Positions 1 through 10,689 of a DNA stretch of 64,000 bases are shown here, in pieces. The stretch is taken from the NCBI GenBank assembly GCA_037043235.1, contig JAWRVZ010000156.1:1468923-1532922 (forward strand). Direction: 5' to 3'. The position numbers and the translations under genes were made by a program. Numbering within the stretch: position 1 is the stretch's first letter; each line of letters opens with the position of its first letter. The notes under the pieces are model-generated. The model ran no database searches. It saw only the letters and a program-made list of their open reading frames with translations, and was not told where the DNA came from. This stretch comes from Rhodeus uyekii (Eukaryota; Chordata; Actinopteri; Cypriniformes; Acheilognathidae).

Positions 1-60
1 CTTTCTTTCACTGTTGCATCAGATTTAATTTTACTTGCAAATTTCTCACTGCGTATATTT

Positions 61-299
61 TAAAGTTGGTATCCAACAGTATAAAAAAAATATCAAAAAT
101 ATTTTCATTTAACATCTTTATAAACTTTTGTTACCGGAACAGATCTTTCAAAATGTTCTTTATTGATGTCCTACGCCTGTATGGAAAAGCTAAGATTATA
201 GAATTATGTGTTTCTACAGAAAATTCACTCAAAAACCCCAAAAAGAGGTCAGGTATTGTTACATATATTATCGGAAAACTGTTGGATACCACCTTTAAG
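61..299. repeat. Small foldback (MITE-like) repeat
   Basis: The stretch starts with TTAAAGTTGGTATCCAACAG and ends with its near reverse complement, CTGTTGGATACCACCTTTAA. The terminal motif is itself palindromic (GTTGG-TAT-CCAAC). Copies lie at 40677-40907 and 50735-50966, each about 232 bp. No convincing target duplication is visible. It could be a MITE or chance inverted ends. The frames inside it have no recognisable product. Confidence 0.45.
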
Positions 300-686
300 C
301 AGGCACATAATATACATGGATATAATGCTTTATAATTGCAGCGCTTTATGGGTGTCAGACCATTACTCGCATCGTCTGAGTGCCGTGGGATGGTTTTTAT
401 TCACTGTAGATCCGGATAACCACATCCATGTGATCTAATCATGATCTACATTGTTCACCTTTAATTTTATTAGGTTATTGATGGGCAAGAAGCAAATAGT
501 GTCATAGCTGGAAGGCTTGATGTCCGCTCGGCCGATGTTAGTGATCCATTTCTCACGTCTGGCTTTTGACAGCTGTTGCGTACGATCACATAAATGTGTG
601 TGTGTATTGCAGACATCTCAGGTATTTTCATGAGAATGAAGGATATTTGTAATGCATTGCTAATCGACCTAGCCTTTATCATTCTA
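300..686. other. Unannotated AT-rich spacer
   Basis: No gene is seen. The sequence is shared with C and D up to about 610. Then A carries a stretch, including the Tc1 left end, that C and D lack. Confidence 0.5.
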
Positions 687-2091
687 CAGTGCCCTCCACA
701 ATTATTGGCACCTCTGTTGAAGATGTGGTTGTGGACTTCTAAAAATTCTCCTTTGTTTTTAAACAACGTAGAACCCAAATAAGTGCATTGCTTAAGTGGG
801 AAAAAAATCACACATTTAGAAGAAGAAAAAAAACTTGATTCCTCTGAAAAATTTAATTGATTTTTTTTTAAATATATTTTTCTGTAGTTGCTAAAGTTGG
901 TCAGGGTATCTAGGAACTTTTAATTAACTTGACTTGTAGTTTCCCTGGGGTATAAATATGACGTGACACAGAAGCCTAATTCTCTTACCCCATTTGTCAA
1001 CATAGCAAAGACAAGAGAACACACCATTCAAGTATGGCAGATGTGTGTCGACATTCACAAGTCAGACAATGGCTACAAGAAAATAGCCACTCGCCTTAAT
1101 TTGCCCGTGTATACATTAAGAGGTTTAAAACAACTGGAACAGTGACAAACAAGGCTGGAAGAGGTCCCATGTTTATCTTGCCACAACCCTCAGTGAGGAG
1201 GATGGTAAGAGAAGTAAAAAAATGTCCTAAGCTCACTGTCACATAATTGCATCAAAGAGGGGCATCTTGGGGTCACAAAGTCTCTAAAGCAACCATCAGA
1301 TGCTCCCTACATGCCAACCAGCTGTTTGGGAGGATGCAAGGAAAAAACCTTTTCTCGGATTATGCCGAAAAGCACCTCATGTCCACCGTGAAGTATGGTG
1401 GAGGATCTGTGATGCTGTGGGACTGTTTCTCTTCCAAAGGCCCATGGAACCTTGTTAGGGTGCATGGCATTATGAACGCTTTGAAGTACCAGGACATTTT
1501 AAATAAAAACCTGATGGCCTCTGCCAGAAAGCTGAAGATGGGTCGTCATGGTCATGGGTCGAACTGAGTTCAGCAGGATAACAAATGGCAAAATCTACAC
1601 AAAAATGGTTCAGCAGTCACAAACTCAAGGTCCTCCCATGCCATCTCAGTCCCCAGACCTCAACCCAGTCCAAAACCTGTGGGGCGAGCTAAAGAGGAGA
1701 GTGCATAAGAGAGGACCCAGGACACTGGATGATCTAGAAAGATTGTGCAAAGAAGAATGGTCAAAGATCCTTCTCTCTGTGTTCTCCAATCTTGTGAAAT
1801 GTTACAGGAGGAGATTAAGAGCTGTATTGTTGGCAAAAGGGGGTTGTACAAAGTATGAACATCAGGGGTGCCAATAAATGTGGGACATATGATTTCAAGG
1901 TTTTTTTTGTTTTTCTAAATGTGTGATTTATTTATTTTTTCCACCAAAGTGGAATCCTTTCACTTAAATGAAAGGTTGGATTTTTCTGTTTTTTTGCAAT
2001 TGGGTTCCACGTTGTTTAAAAACAAAATAGAATTTTTAGAAGTCCACGACCACATCTTAAACAGGGGTGCCAATAATTGTGGAGGGCACTG
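687..2091 (+). mobile_element. Tc1/mariner element, family I, both ends present
   Basis: The element begins CAGTGCCCTCCACAATTATT and ends with the reverse complement of the same motif. Both ends are flanked by TA, the Tc1 target duplication. The length of about 1.4 kb is normal for a Tc1-like element. The terminal inverted repeats continue for about 90 bp, including a shared GTTTTTAAACAACGT block. This is the only copy in the window with both ends. The copies in C and D have lost the left terminal repeat, so this one shows the ancestral state. The transposase inside is dead. Confidence 0.9.
963..1877 (+). pseudogene. Tc1-like transposase remnant (family I)
   Basis: Tc1 transposases bind the terminal repeats with an N-terminal helix-turn-helix pair and cut DNA with a DDE/D catalytic domain. 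Three broken frames are visible. Positions 963-1145 resemble the N-terminal DNA-binding region (IATRLNLP...). Positions 1247-1567 hold GGGSVMLWDCFSSKG, the conserved stretch between the first and second catalytic acids. Positions 1548-1877 hold DLNPVQNLWGELK, the block carrying the third catalytic residue. The usual WSDES-type block with the first catalytic Asp is missing: the reading passes directly from a helix region to the GGGS motif. Stops and frameshifts separate the pieces. It cannot encode an active enzyme. Confidence 0.88.
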
Positions 2092-2099
2092 TATATAAT

Positions 2100-3573
2100 A
2101 CTACTGAATATTATAACTTCCGTCTCGGTCCATGTGATCACAAAAGGAAGTTTTGGAAGAAATCTCTGCTCTCTACCTTTTCTACTGATGTCCATACTGC
2201 TAAATAATTGCATTTCCTCACCAAAATTAATAGCGCTTCTAACATGCATGCACTTTTCAAAACATTCAGCTCCCTCCACCCTTCCACCTCTTTAACTGCC
2301 AATGATTTTGCCCATTTCTTTATTAACAAAACTGCAACTATCAGCAGTCAGTTCTCAGCTCCACTCACACATGAAAATAGACCGACCTTTGATGTAACCA
2401 GAAACCTTTTTTCAACCACCTCTTCACTCACAGAGGTAGATGTATCTAAACTTCTTACCGGCACTCACTCACATCATCAACACATCTCTTCACACGGGAG
2501 CCTTCCCTATAAAAAAGGGTAACCCCACTGCTCGAAAAACCCACATTAAACATATCACTCGTTGATAATTACAGACTTTGCTCTCTCCTACCATTCATAT
2601 CAAAAACTCTTGAACGTGTTATTTTTAATCAGGTATCTTCTTGTCTCTCTCAGAATGGCCATTTGGACATCAACCAGTCTGATTGATCAACCAGTCTTCA
2701 AGAAGGTGAAGGTGACTTCAACCAGTCTGGCTTCAACCGAGACTGCACTACTATCCGTTGCTGAAGCTTTAAGGAGTGGAAAAGCTGATTCAAAATTGTC
2801 AGTTCTCATTATTTTAGATCTGTCTGCTGTCTTTGACACTGTTAATCATCAATCATATCCTTCTATCTACCCTCTCGTCACTAGGCATCCTCTTCAGTGG
2901 TTTGAATCCTATCTCACGGATGGGTCCTTCAGGTTTGCATGGTGCGAGGAGGTCTCCAAAGAATCTCAACTGGTCACCGTGGACCACACTTGGACCACTT
3001 AGAGAAGAGTCTCCACGTACACCACATCACTGGGTCCCATCATAGAGGCACACGGCTTCTCCTATCACCACTAAGCCAACGACACACAGCTTTACCTGCC
3101 GTTTCAACCAGCTGTGATCACACGATGGCTGCGAAAATCACAAGCTGGCTAGCGGACATCTCGGCATGGATGACAGAGCATCATCTGCAGTTCAACCTAG
3201 CAAAGACGGAGCTGTTAATCTTTTCCGCTGATCCAACACTACAGTATGATTTCACCGTCCAGATCGGTACTACCACGGTTACCCCTTCAAGGTCTGCCAG
3301 AACTCTTGGAGTTATCTTTAAGGACCAGCTGACCTTCAAAGAACACATCTCTTCCATGAGCATCTAATATGACACACACACACATTTTTTTTTTTAATTA
3401 ATTCTCTTACTCCTTCTATTCCCCATGCTTGTACTACTTTTGTATGTAATGTTCGAAACTTTGTATTCTAAGCACTATGCACTTTTGTATCTTCAGGACA
3501 GATCGCTTTCTGAATTCCTCAAGTTGTAAGTCGCTATGGATAAAAGCGTCTGCTAAATGAATAAATGTAAATA
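2100..3573 (+). mobile_element. L2-clade-like LINE, 5'-truncated
   Basis: A reverse-transcriptase remnant is followed by a short 3' UTR ending TCGCTATGGATAAAAGCGTC and TGCTAAATGAATAAATGTAA. This tail is typical of fish L2 LINEs and of the SINEs that borrow it. The 5' side abuts the Tc1 right end at 2091. The same junction occurs in C and D, so the arrangement predates the duplications. An (AT)n tract follows directly. Confidence 0.8.
2208..3367 (+). pseudogene. L2-like LINE reverse transcriptase remnant
   Basis: The product in an intact element copies LINE RNA into DNA at the target site. The visible order is: a DFAHFFINKTATISSQF block just upstream of the RT domain (about 2307), RT motifs with LIILDLSAVFDTVNHQ (about 2806, first catalytic Asp region), HPLQWFESYLTDGSF (about 2888), and the thumb-side LAKTELLIFSADPTLQYDF and RTLGVIFKDQLTFKEHIS blocks (to 3360). 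Frames shift at least at 2530-2570, near 3000 and near 3070. The FADD-type catalytic motif is not intact: 'cactaagccaacgacacac' stands where the Tyr-Ala-Asp-Asp codons would be. The remnant in copy D (53119-53919) is open for longer, so this one has decayed further. Confidence 0.82.
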
Positions 3574-3576
3574 TAT

Positions 3577-3645
<69 letters not shown>
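3574..3645. repeat. (AT)n microsatellite
   Basis: An almost pure AT tract of about 70 bp lies directly behind the LINE tail. Copy D has only about 20 bp here (54121-54143). Copy C has essentially none, so the tract is length-variable between copies. Confidence 0.95.
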
Positions 3646-3647
<2 letters not shown>

Positions 3648-4086
3648 AAATAGATGGTAAAGAGAAATGTTTCAATGAAGGTAAAATAATATCAAATACT
3701 ATGCTAGTATAAAGTTGATTTTACACTATAAGATTGTGCTGCTGGTATCATGTCTGGGATGGATAAGATTTCAAACATGTTTTTAAATAAATATTTCAGG
3801 TGAATTGTCACATTCAGTTGCTTTGTCTTTATTGAATTATGACTTACTGGCACATTAAGGAAACTTTCTTGTGAACTTCAGAGAAGATACAGGTATATTC
3901 ACAAATGGTGCATTAAGATCCTGCATAGTTTTTACATACTAAAAATAAACCTGACTAGTGACTTTTTATATGCTAAAAAATCCACATTATTGCGTTTTGA
4001 GTGTGTCGAGTACTACCACTATGGGGATTAAAGAAGTTATACGTGTTTGTTGCCAACTTGTGAGCCAAGATAAGAACCCACTTTGA

Positions 4087-4338
4087 TCATTCACTTCTCT
4101 GTTTTTCTTTTTCTTGAGCAATCCTTGACATGTTTTTTAAACCTTCATCAATCAAATGTCCATCTGTGTCATTGTCAGGGATGAATGTGGCCCCACGAAT
4201 TGGCATTTCCTGCCTTTGCTCAGTTATCCTCAGTTGCTGATCCTGGAAGAGAGCATTTCCTGTGTGACAAGTGAGAGAATAGGCTGCAGGGAACACGAAT
4301 TGCAGAGAGTCATCATCAAATTCAAGCGTGGCACACAA
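4087..4338 (-). other. Unassigned 83-codon open frame (exon-like)
   Basis: I do not recognise the product. The frame opens at a TTG, not ATG, with a stop a few codons upstream. It contains FPAAYSLTCHTGNALFQDQQ, then MPIRGATFIPDNDTDGHL, and ends in a charged stretch, AQEKEKQRSE. The composition looks protein-like, unlike most AT-derived frames nearby. 'gaaatcag' precedes the TTG and could serve as a splice acceptor, which would make this a terminal exon ending at TGA. Copies in C (36830-37081) and D (54585-54836) are open and differ at one or two residues; copy B is truncated before reaching it. Recent duplication alone could explain that conservation. An exon of a captured gene, or an exon of an old transposon, are both possible. 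Confidence 0.35.
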
Positions 4339-4498
4339 TTTTTGCTGATTTCAATGGCAATAAATTGCACGGGTAATATCTACGAAAAATGTTGAAATGG
4401 AGTTGTTTAATTTTAGTAGATATAAAAAGTTTGTGAGGAAAAGACCATAAGTTATTTAATGCAGAGTTCAGATAACATAGGCTACACTCCATTTAGAT

Positions 4499-4590
4499 CA
4501 GGGGTCTCAAACGTGCAGCCGGCGAAACAATATTTTGTGCCCCCCAAGACAAAATGAAAGTTTAATGTTAGTGTGGCCCACGAGTTTTGA
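4499..4590 (+). mobile_element. hAT-like element end (single terminus)
   Basis: The motif CAGGGGTCTCAAACGTGCAG followed by GC-rich sequence and 'gtggcccacgagtttt' resembles the CAGGGGTGTCAAA ends of hAT elements, such as the complete one at 13225-14217. Only one end is found in the unit, so this is a truncated relic. Counterparts lie at about 36595-36674 (reverse) and 54997-55090. Confidence 0.55.
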
Positions 4591-5589
4591 ATGAATAGCT
4601 ATTTACTGCGCTGGGTGTGGAAGGTTCCTTTTTTGTGCAATTTGAACAAACCAACCAATCACAGTGGGGGATATGACTCCCAGGGGCGGGGTAACCGGCC
4701 GAGCTTGATGCAGACAGAGAAACATTTCACAACCATGTACATGAGCACATGTAACATCACATTTGTCAAAGCCGTCATAGAATTATTACTTCTTGTTGTG
4801 TTTGAAATTGAGCATGTTTGACTTTGAGCTGGACGGAGTCCTTGTCACTATTATAGCGTTTAGTGTCATGCAGATTGTATTTTGTTTTTCCATCATTTGA
4901 AATGGGCTGATTTGCATAAAAATTGAAAGCTATATGATTGTCACCCATGTGTGGATGATTACGTTATCATGAAGATTTAGCAAATTAACAATTAACACCG
5001 ATGTTCCATTGACGATGTAAGTCCAAGTACAGGTTTGTTTACTGGCGATCATCTTCAAGCTATACTGAGAGGCTCGGCTCTTTCTTCTCTCAAGCCAAAT
5101 GTGGCTCAGCTATGTGAGAGGAAGCGCTGCCAGATCTCAAGAAATATTCATAAGAACCGTTCATGTTCTTCAATATTCTTTTTAAGTTCAGGACAGGACA
5201 ACCACCTGATAATCTCACCAAACTTCATGTAAGAACTGATTTTGTTGTAACACCCCAAAAATCTCGAGAACTGACCACTTGGTGGCGCTATATTGCGGAA
5301 AAAAAACAACACTAAATCATCTGTACAGGGTCACATGTCAGTCTGATTGACCTGAAATTTGTCATGCACGGTCTTTGTCCAAGGGTCCATGATGGTCTAT
5401 GATGATATTGGCATATCTCAAAAAAACATGGCTGTCATCGGCCAATGAAGTTTGACCATCAATTAGACCATCTTAACTAAGGTCGATCGAAACTGGATGG
5501 TCGTGTCTGACTCATAGTCCAAGAGGTCTTTAAGAATTTTGAAAAAAATCGGACACTAGTTGGCGCTAACAAGTTTTTTTTTGCATTTT

Positions 5590-6480
5590 TACTCACGTGG
5601 TGCTTCACGCATCCACACAATACTAATATCATCGGATAGATCTCCTCTTACTGAACAAATTTGCCTCAAGAACCACTGCTGTCAATCAAATAGTTTGTGA
5701 AATATTGGAGATTTTTGAAATTTCAACTTTTTCGAACTCGTCATAGACCGTCCATACAATTGTCTTGAATCATATAGGGACACTCAAGGCAAAAAGTTAT
5801 CAAAGGAATTTCGATTAGTTGAACTGTTCAGCAGATACAATTTTTCATATATTTCTGGTTTGGCCTATTGTGAATAAAAAGTCTACATATCTTGTTCACA
5901 AACAAGAAACTCCACAAAACTGTGTAAATGTAAAGAACTACTCATTTTGATGAAACGAGTTAGGTTCCATGTACTTCTTTGTACTTGCTCCTAGGACTCA
6001 CAATAAATTATAAAGTGTCTAGCATTAAAAAAATTAGAAAGACTGGAATACTAGTTTTTTCCACAAGAGGCACCGTCAGGCTAGGAAATCTTTTTATTCC
6101 ATTTTGAGTTTGAAGACTCTCTGTTCACATGTTGCACACATCCGCACAGTATTAATGTTATTTGATAGATCTCATTCTGGTCAGCTTTGTAACATGTCTT
6201 TACATGGTTTTCACAAAGTAAAGAACTTCACAAAACTCTGTTTATGTGGAGACATTACAGAGTTTTGACATAGATGGACATAAACTTACAGATCAGATGA
6301 CGTGGTGTTATACACATTGTCACAAAATTAATATAATTTCATAGATCTTCTCATTCTGATCAGCTTTTTAACATTTCTATACGTTGTTTGCACAAACTAG
6401 AAACTTCACAGAACTGTGCACATTAGGAGAACTAGTCATATTGACAATAAACCGACATAACAGCTCAGATAGTCTTGCTA
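5590..6480. repeat. Degenerate tandem repeat, period about 175 bp
   Basis: Two motifs recur in order. One is a 'catc-cacaatactaatat-tagatct' type block near 5607, 6141 and 6316. The other is a 'cacaaa-(a/t)aga-act-cacaaaactgtg' type block near 5897, 6214 and 6391. The last two periods are 175 and 177 bp, and 5607 to 6141 is about three periods. No frame in this block is credible. It is shared by all four copies (about 20930-21330, 22000-22060, 34730-35090 and 56110-57000). Confidence 0.5.
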
Positions 6481-6727
6481 CGTTTGGTGATTGCTGCTTG
6501 CAGCAATCACCAAATATTATAAATATTATATTTATAATTATTTATATAATATTATAAATATTATAAATATTATTGATATTTTCGTTACAAAATAAACTAT
6601 ATATCTGTATTTGTAAAACCCTGTACATTAGAAACATGCTACACATGCCCATTCATACAACTAATACTTAAGAAAGGGAAACAGAGCTAGGACTCATTCA
6701 ATGCATACACTAGTGGAAATTTATTAA

Positions 6728-6961
6728 TTATGATTCGCTCTTAAGAAATGAAGACGGAGTCTTTAATCTTTGAGTTAAATCTTGTAAAAATAGCTCAATT
6801 ACAGCACGACTAATAAATAAATACATTTTTGTAAAAATGTAAACTAGTGAGACTGGCAAGATTTTGCTAACTTTATAAAGCTTACTTAAAAGTAAGGTTT
6901 CTTTTAGTAACCCACTAACCATCTTAATGCACCATTTGTGAATTACCCGTATCTTCTCCAA
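6728..6961 (-). other. Unassigned 64-77-codon open frame
   Basis: The frame reads from MEKIRVIHKW to FLKSES, with an internal Met that begins the shorter version seen elsewhere. It is present in B (20537-20731), C (34337-34531) and D (57182-57376). The diverged copy at 25980-26190 keeps the same frame for about 40 codons, then breaks, and it has many amino-acid replacements, which argues against selection on the protein. The frame overlaps the inverted end of the old element. It is probably not a gene. Confidence 0.2.
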
Positions 6962-7249
6962 AGTAAGAAAGTATTCTTAATCTGCCATTAAGTCGTATTC
7001 AGTAAAGACAAAACTAGATGTGTCAATTCACCTGAAATCTTTATTTTTTATTTTTATAGTAGCACTTATAGTATGGACTAACTATATATTAGCATAGTAT
7101 TCAATATAATTTTAACTTCATTGAAAATGTTCTCTTTACTGTCTTATCTCTATGATATTTATAAACATGAAAACAAATGTTATTCATTACTGTGCATTAA
7201 TACATTTGTGCCGTTAAATTCTACAATATTATACATACATGGAATATTT

Positions 7250-8270
7250 CAGACCGTTTTGCCTCAAGCTTTTATCTCGAAAATTACAAGTGTTGGTATT
7301 GTACAAAGTAATGAAGTGAACCTTTATGAATGAAACAAGATAGCCCATCCTCCTCTGGCACATCCCATACATTACACTAACATACTTAAGCAAATATATG
7401 AAATATTAGTACATCTAGAGATCGAAACCAATTATTACATACAATATATATATTTATTCATTTTGCCATTAAATGTAATAAGTCAGATTTTTGTATGCAC
7501 AAGGATTCTGACGACAGCTGGAGTCTGGATTATATGAAGAAGCAGAAAAATGGAGACAGACTGAATCCAGAGAAACTGTGGCAACCTCAAAAGAATATAT
7601 AACTGGGTTAAAACCCTTTTTAATAAAAAAAAAAAATGAAAAAAATAAACCCACAACTAAATATTACAGAAAGACATGACCCAAGAGATGCTGATATCCA
7701 GCTTGTCATCAGTGTCCTAGCAAACTTGATCTTCTCAGACATTCTGACTTCAATTGTCCAGTTGATATTAGATTAAGTGCTAATATATTCCTGCAAATGT
7801 TCTTATGTGCATACAGTACTGTATTAGTTACTGAAGCGAAATCTTTAAATACGTAGCTTTGGATGGTACTTCGAAGAATCATCCAGTCTAATAGTCTCCA
7901 AACTGTTTCGTTTCTGAAACATTATAGAAGGGTAACATATTAATTACTAACAGAATAAGAATATTAAAAAAAAATTAACATTATTTTAAAAAAATCTTCA
8001 AACGACTTGAAAAACTGTCTATCTGACTGAAAGTGACAAAGACAATTTCGAAAAGTTGATTACTAAATGTAGGGCTGACACTAATAATTTTTTTGGTAAT
8101 CTAGTAATGTTTTTTTTTTTTCAAATAATCAGATCTTTTTTTTTAAATAATAAAATCAACCAAAAGAACAATGTTAACAACTGTTGTTAAATATGAACTA
8201 TATATTTAATCCAAATTTGGAATATAAATTTACAAATGTATCTCTAGCACATCTTTTTCTTGATATATAT
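7250..8270. other. Unannotated AT-rich stretch
   Basis: No gene is recognised. It holds a short (AT) run near 7445, which in copy B has expanded to about 44 bp, several poly-T tracts, and an ATG-opened reverse frame near 7490-7740 that is open in D and broken in A at the poly-T tract. C lacks about 440 bp of this part. Confidence 0.4.
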
Positions 8271-8275
8271 ATCAA

Positions 8276-8362
<87 letters not shown>
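8276..8362. repeat. (AT)n microsatellite inside a small palindrome
   Basis: About 87 bp of pure AT follow the palindrome CTTGATATATATATCAAG. The same site has about 17 bp of AT in B, about 20 in C and about 27 in D, so only A is greatly expanded. Long AT tracts of this kind can extrude cruciforms. Confidence 0.95.
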
Positions 8363-8363
<1 letters not shown>

Positions 8364-8933
8364 TTTTTCTAGATAAATGCTACATATTTTTAAGAAGCCG
8401 AGTTGTCAAATAAATGGCTTAAAACTTATGATGAACTTGCCATCAATCAAGGATAGCTACAATGGACAATGGACAAATAATGATTTCTTTATCAACAAGC
8501 CATTTTTTTATTTGTGTGGCCATGCCATCAATTTAACTCAAGAGTGGACTTGTGAAACAGTATTCTGAAAATAGAAACAAGCATGTTAAAAAACGTTTAA
8601 TAAAAAGAAAAAAAGGAATGATAATAACACTGGGGAAAATCTAAAAACATTTTTCAACTGCATAAACCGGATGTAAAGTGAAATGCAGTCTATCTGCCGT
8701 TCCTTATTCTAGATGGACTCCTGTCCATACATTTTTTTTATTTAACTGTAATATAAACAATAATTATGATCCATTAATGACCAACTTAGTACCATAAAAT
8801 ATCACAGAACTAAAATATGGTGATTTATTTTAATTGATAAATTGTATACTTAAAGTGTTTGGTTTTTGGTTCTGACCCATAGGCTATAAGTAATACCTGA
8901 GGGTTATGCACAAGGAAACATTAATCCATCACT

Positions 8934-9011
8934 TCATTGTACCCTGCACAGATTCAAGACTCCCCGTGTCCAAGTTCCATTTTTTGTCTCATCTGTCCAT
9001 GGGACATTATC
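8934..9011 (-). mobile_element. Templated Tc1 (family II) filler fragment
   Basis: About 75 bp match the reverse complement of 27289-27362, inside the transposase of the family II Tc1. They carry the variants of that copy (gtcccatgg, acaaaaaatgg) and not those of the copies at 12190 or 63250. In D the same place holds about 110 bp of unrelated unit sequence (59312-59424). Neither Tc1 ends nor a target duplication is present, so this looks like repair filler, not transposition. Confidence 0.8.
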
Positions 9012-9296
9012 CATAAACTGCTGTCTATAACGCTTAATACAGTTTATAAATTCAAACAGACTGACAGCGCAAAAGTTGAGCCACGTGACCGCGTGCGGGA
9101 AATCACAGGTAGTCGAAACTCTCTCGAGAAATACGCTCTGTAAAACCTCACCGGTGGCAGGAGTGACAATTATAATAAGGCAATACAAAATCACTTATAC
9201 TGAATTATGAATTACAGACACAACTCCAAAAAAGAAAGAAAAACAAAGAGATAGAGAGAGAGAGAAGAAAATTGAAATGCACTTCCTTAGCTTTGG

Positions 9297-9615
9297 GGGG
9301 GTATTGGAAATTAGAAGGTGACCGGTCCATCCAATCATCCTGAACCTTGTTAAAATCCCCTCCTAATATGATATTGTCTGTGGAATATGTAATATTCAGG
9401 CCTGCTATTATTTCAGAAACTTCAGATAACAATTCTTTGTTTTGAGAAATATTATTATAACCATATATTCTCTACTATAATAAATAAATCATCAGTTGAA
9501 AGGACACAGTGACCATTTGCGTTAGTTTTGTGTACATCTATCGCAGGGCAATTATAAAATAATATAGCAGCTCCGCAGAACAATTTGTTCCATGACCAAA
9601 TAGAATTTTGTTCCA
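9297..9615 (-). pseudogene. L1/Tx1-type LINE endonuclease fragment
   Basis: The apurinic-like endonuclease of L1-type LINEs nicks the target before reverse transcription. On the minus strand the fragment reads towards IYGYNNISQN, then LLSEVSEII, ILGGDFNKVQDDWMDRSPSN. The GGDFN and D-x-x-x-DR motifs are those of the endonuclease domain. Frames break near 9432-9540. The fragment ends at 'ccaataccccc', followed by a CT-rich run. Copy B (17490-18245) carries this piece plus a C-terminal piece; C carries only this piece; D keeps only the last 60 bp. Confidence 0.75.
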
Positions 9616-9639
9616 CCGCACCCCACCGGTTAGTCCAAA

Positions 9640-10180
9640 ATTTCTCATCTGATTAATTTGATTGAGTTTCCTGTAGCATTTACAAAATAAAAAAAACACC
9701 TTTACGTTATTCCTCAACTCAACTCCACAACTGTGTGTTTGAATGTTGCTTGCGTAAACGCGTGCGATTGGATGTTGCGTTTCTAAGCCCAGTACAAACA
9801 CCTGTGATTAAACATTGCGTTCTTCATGCTCTACATAAGCCTCTGTGGTGAGTTCAACTGCTCAACGAACAAACATGTTAAAAGGCTTTCATTTGAAGTG
9901 AACCAATTCCTAATGGTGTATGAAGCGAGGCTTCATTAAACACTGAAACGTTTAAAGCAAATGTGCTGTGGGTCGAGACTTTGAATCTATACCGACACCC
10001 GTCTCCACGGTGACACCTATAGTGCTCAATTGAACGTTATCTGAAACACCTTTGAAAACAAGCCATTTAAAAAATAAAAGTGTTGTATTTTTGTTAGTGT
10101 GGCGAGTTTTTGACATCCTCACTGTATAACTATAATATATAGTAATAACAACTAGGTCATTCTGATCATAAAAATGAAAA
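9640..10180. other. Gene-free stretch with repeated ATTGG motifs
   Basis: It contains 'gtgcgattggatgttgcg', 'ctgtgattaaacattgcg' and 'ttcaactgctcaacgaac', a pattern that returns in the C and D arms (41250-41790 and 49860-50400). It also has 'ggctttcatttgaagtgaaccaattcc', found three times in the unit. D has lost about 830 bp spanning this area. No gene is seen. Confidence 0.35.
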
Positions 10181-10689
10181 TTAATAACACAAATCAATCC
10201 ACATTGGTCTCCTATTTGTTAATATCAATTGCTCTGCTGTGGAATGGCTTAGCCTACTCTTTTTTTTCCCTCCAGCCTTTGAAAAAATCCTCTCACAAAA
10301 ACCCAGGAGATGAAGGTGCATTAACTCCTCCTTAGTTTCTAGTTCTCAGAACATTCTGAGAACCAAACATTAGAACGTTCCCAATGCGTTTGCCAGGAAA
10401 GTTTTCTTTAAGAAAATATGTTCTGGGAACGTTCGCGATTGGTTCGGGGAACATCCCGGAATCGGATGTTGTTATGCCTGTACAAAAATAATCATTCTAC
10501 AAACTACATCTTCTAAATTACTTCTTGCTCAAAAACATTAAAATGAATAGAAAGTTATTACAAGTAACATTTATTGAAAATCTCTATAATCTCAATCTCT
10601 TTGTAAAAACATACATACACAAAGTAGATAAGCCATGAACATATTTAAACACATATTACACAATTGTATTTAGAAAATTTAATCATGAA

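Larger units (their letters stand above)
3655..7130. repeat. Old element with long diverged inverted ends
   Basis: The sequence at 3655-3935 and the reverse complement of 6925-7130 align by eye. Both contain an 'aaagagaa(c)atttcaatgaag' start, a 'ttcaggtgaattg-cacat' block, and then 'attcacaaatggtgcattaag'. The two ends are clearly diverged, unlike the near-identical copies A-D, so this inverted repeat is much older. The interior holds the unassigned frame at 4087-4338, an hAT-like end and a degenerate tandem block. A third diverged relative of the right end lies at 25980-26500. The superfamily is unknown. Confidence 0.5.

Noticed and set aside
5035..5232. 65-codon frame conserved in several copies (MFTGDHLQ...)
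   Set aside because: Its conservation follows from recent duplication, it has no protein-like motif, and B breaks or extends it freely.
7490..7740. Reverse frame opening MSEKIKFARTLMTSW
   Set aside because: It depends on the length of a poly-T tract (open in D, broken in A), and a hydrophobic run from that tract dominates it.
8184..8372. Open frame ending in a long Tyr-Ile run (also at 26440-26628)
   Set aside because: It is the translation of an (AT)n microsatellite.
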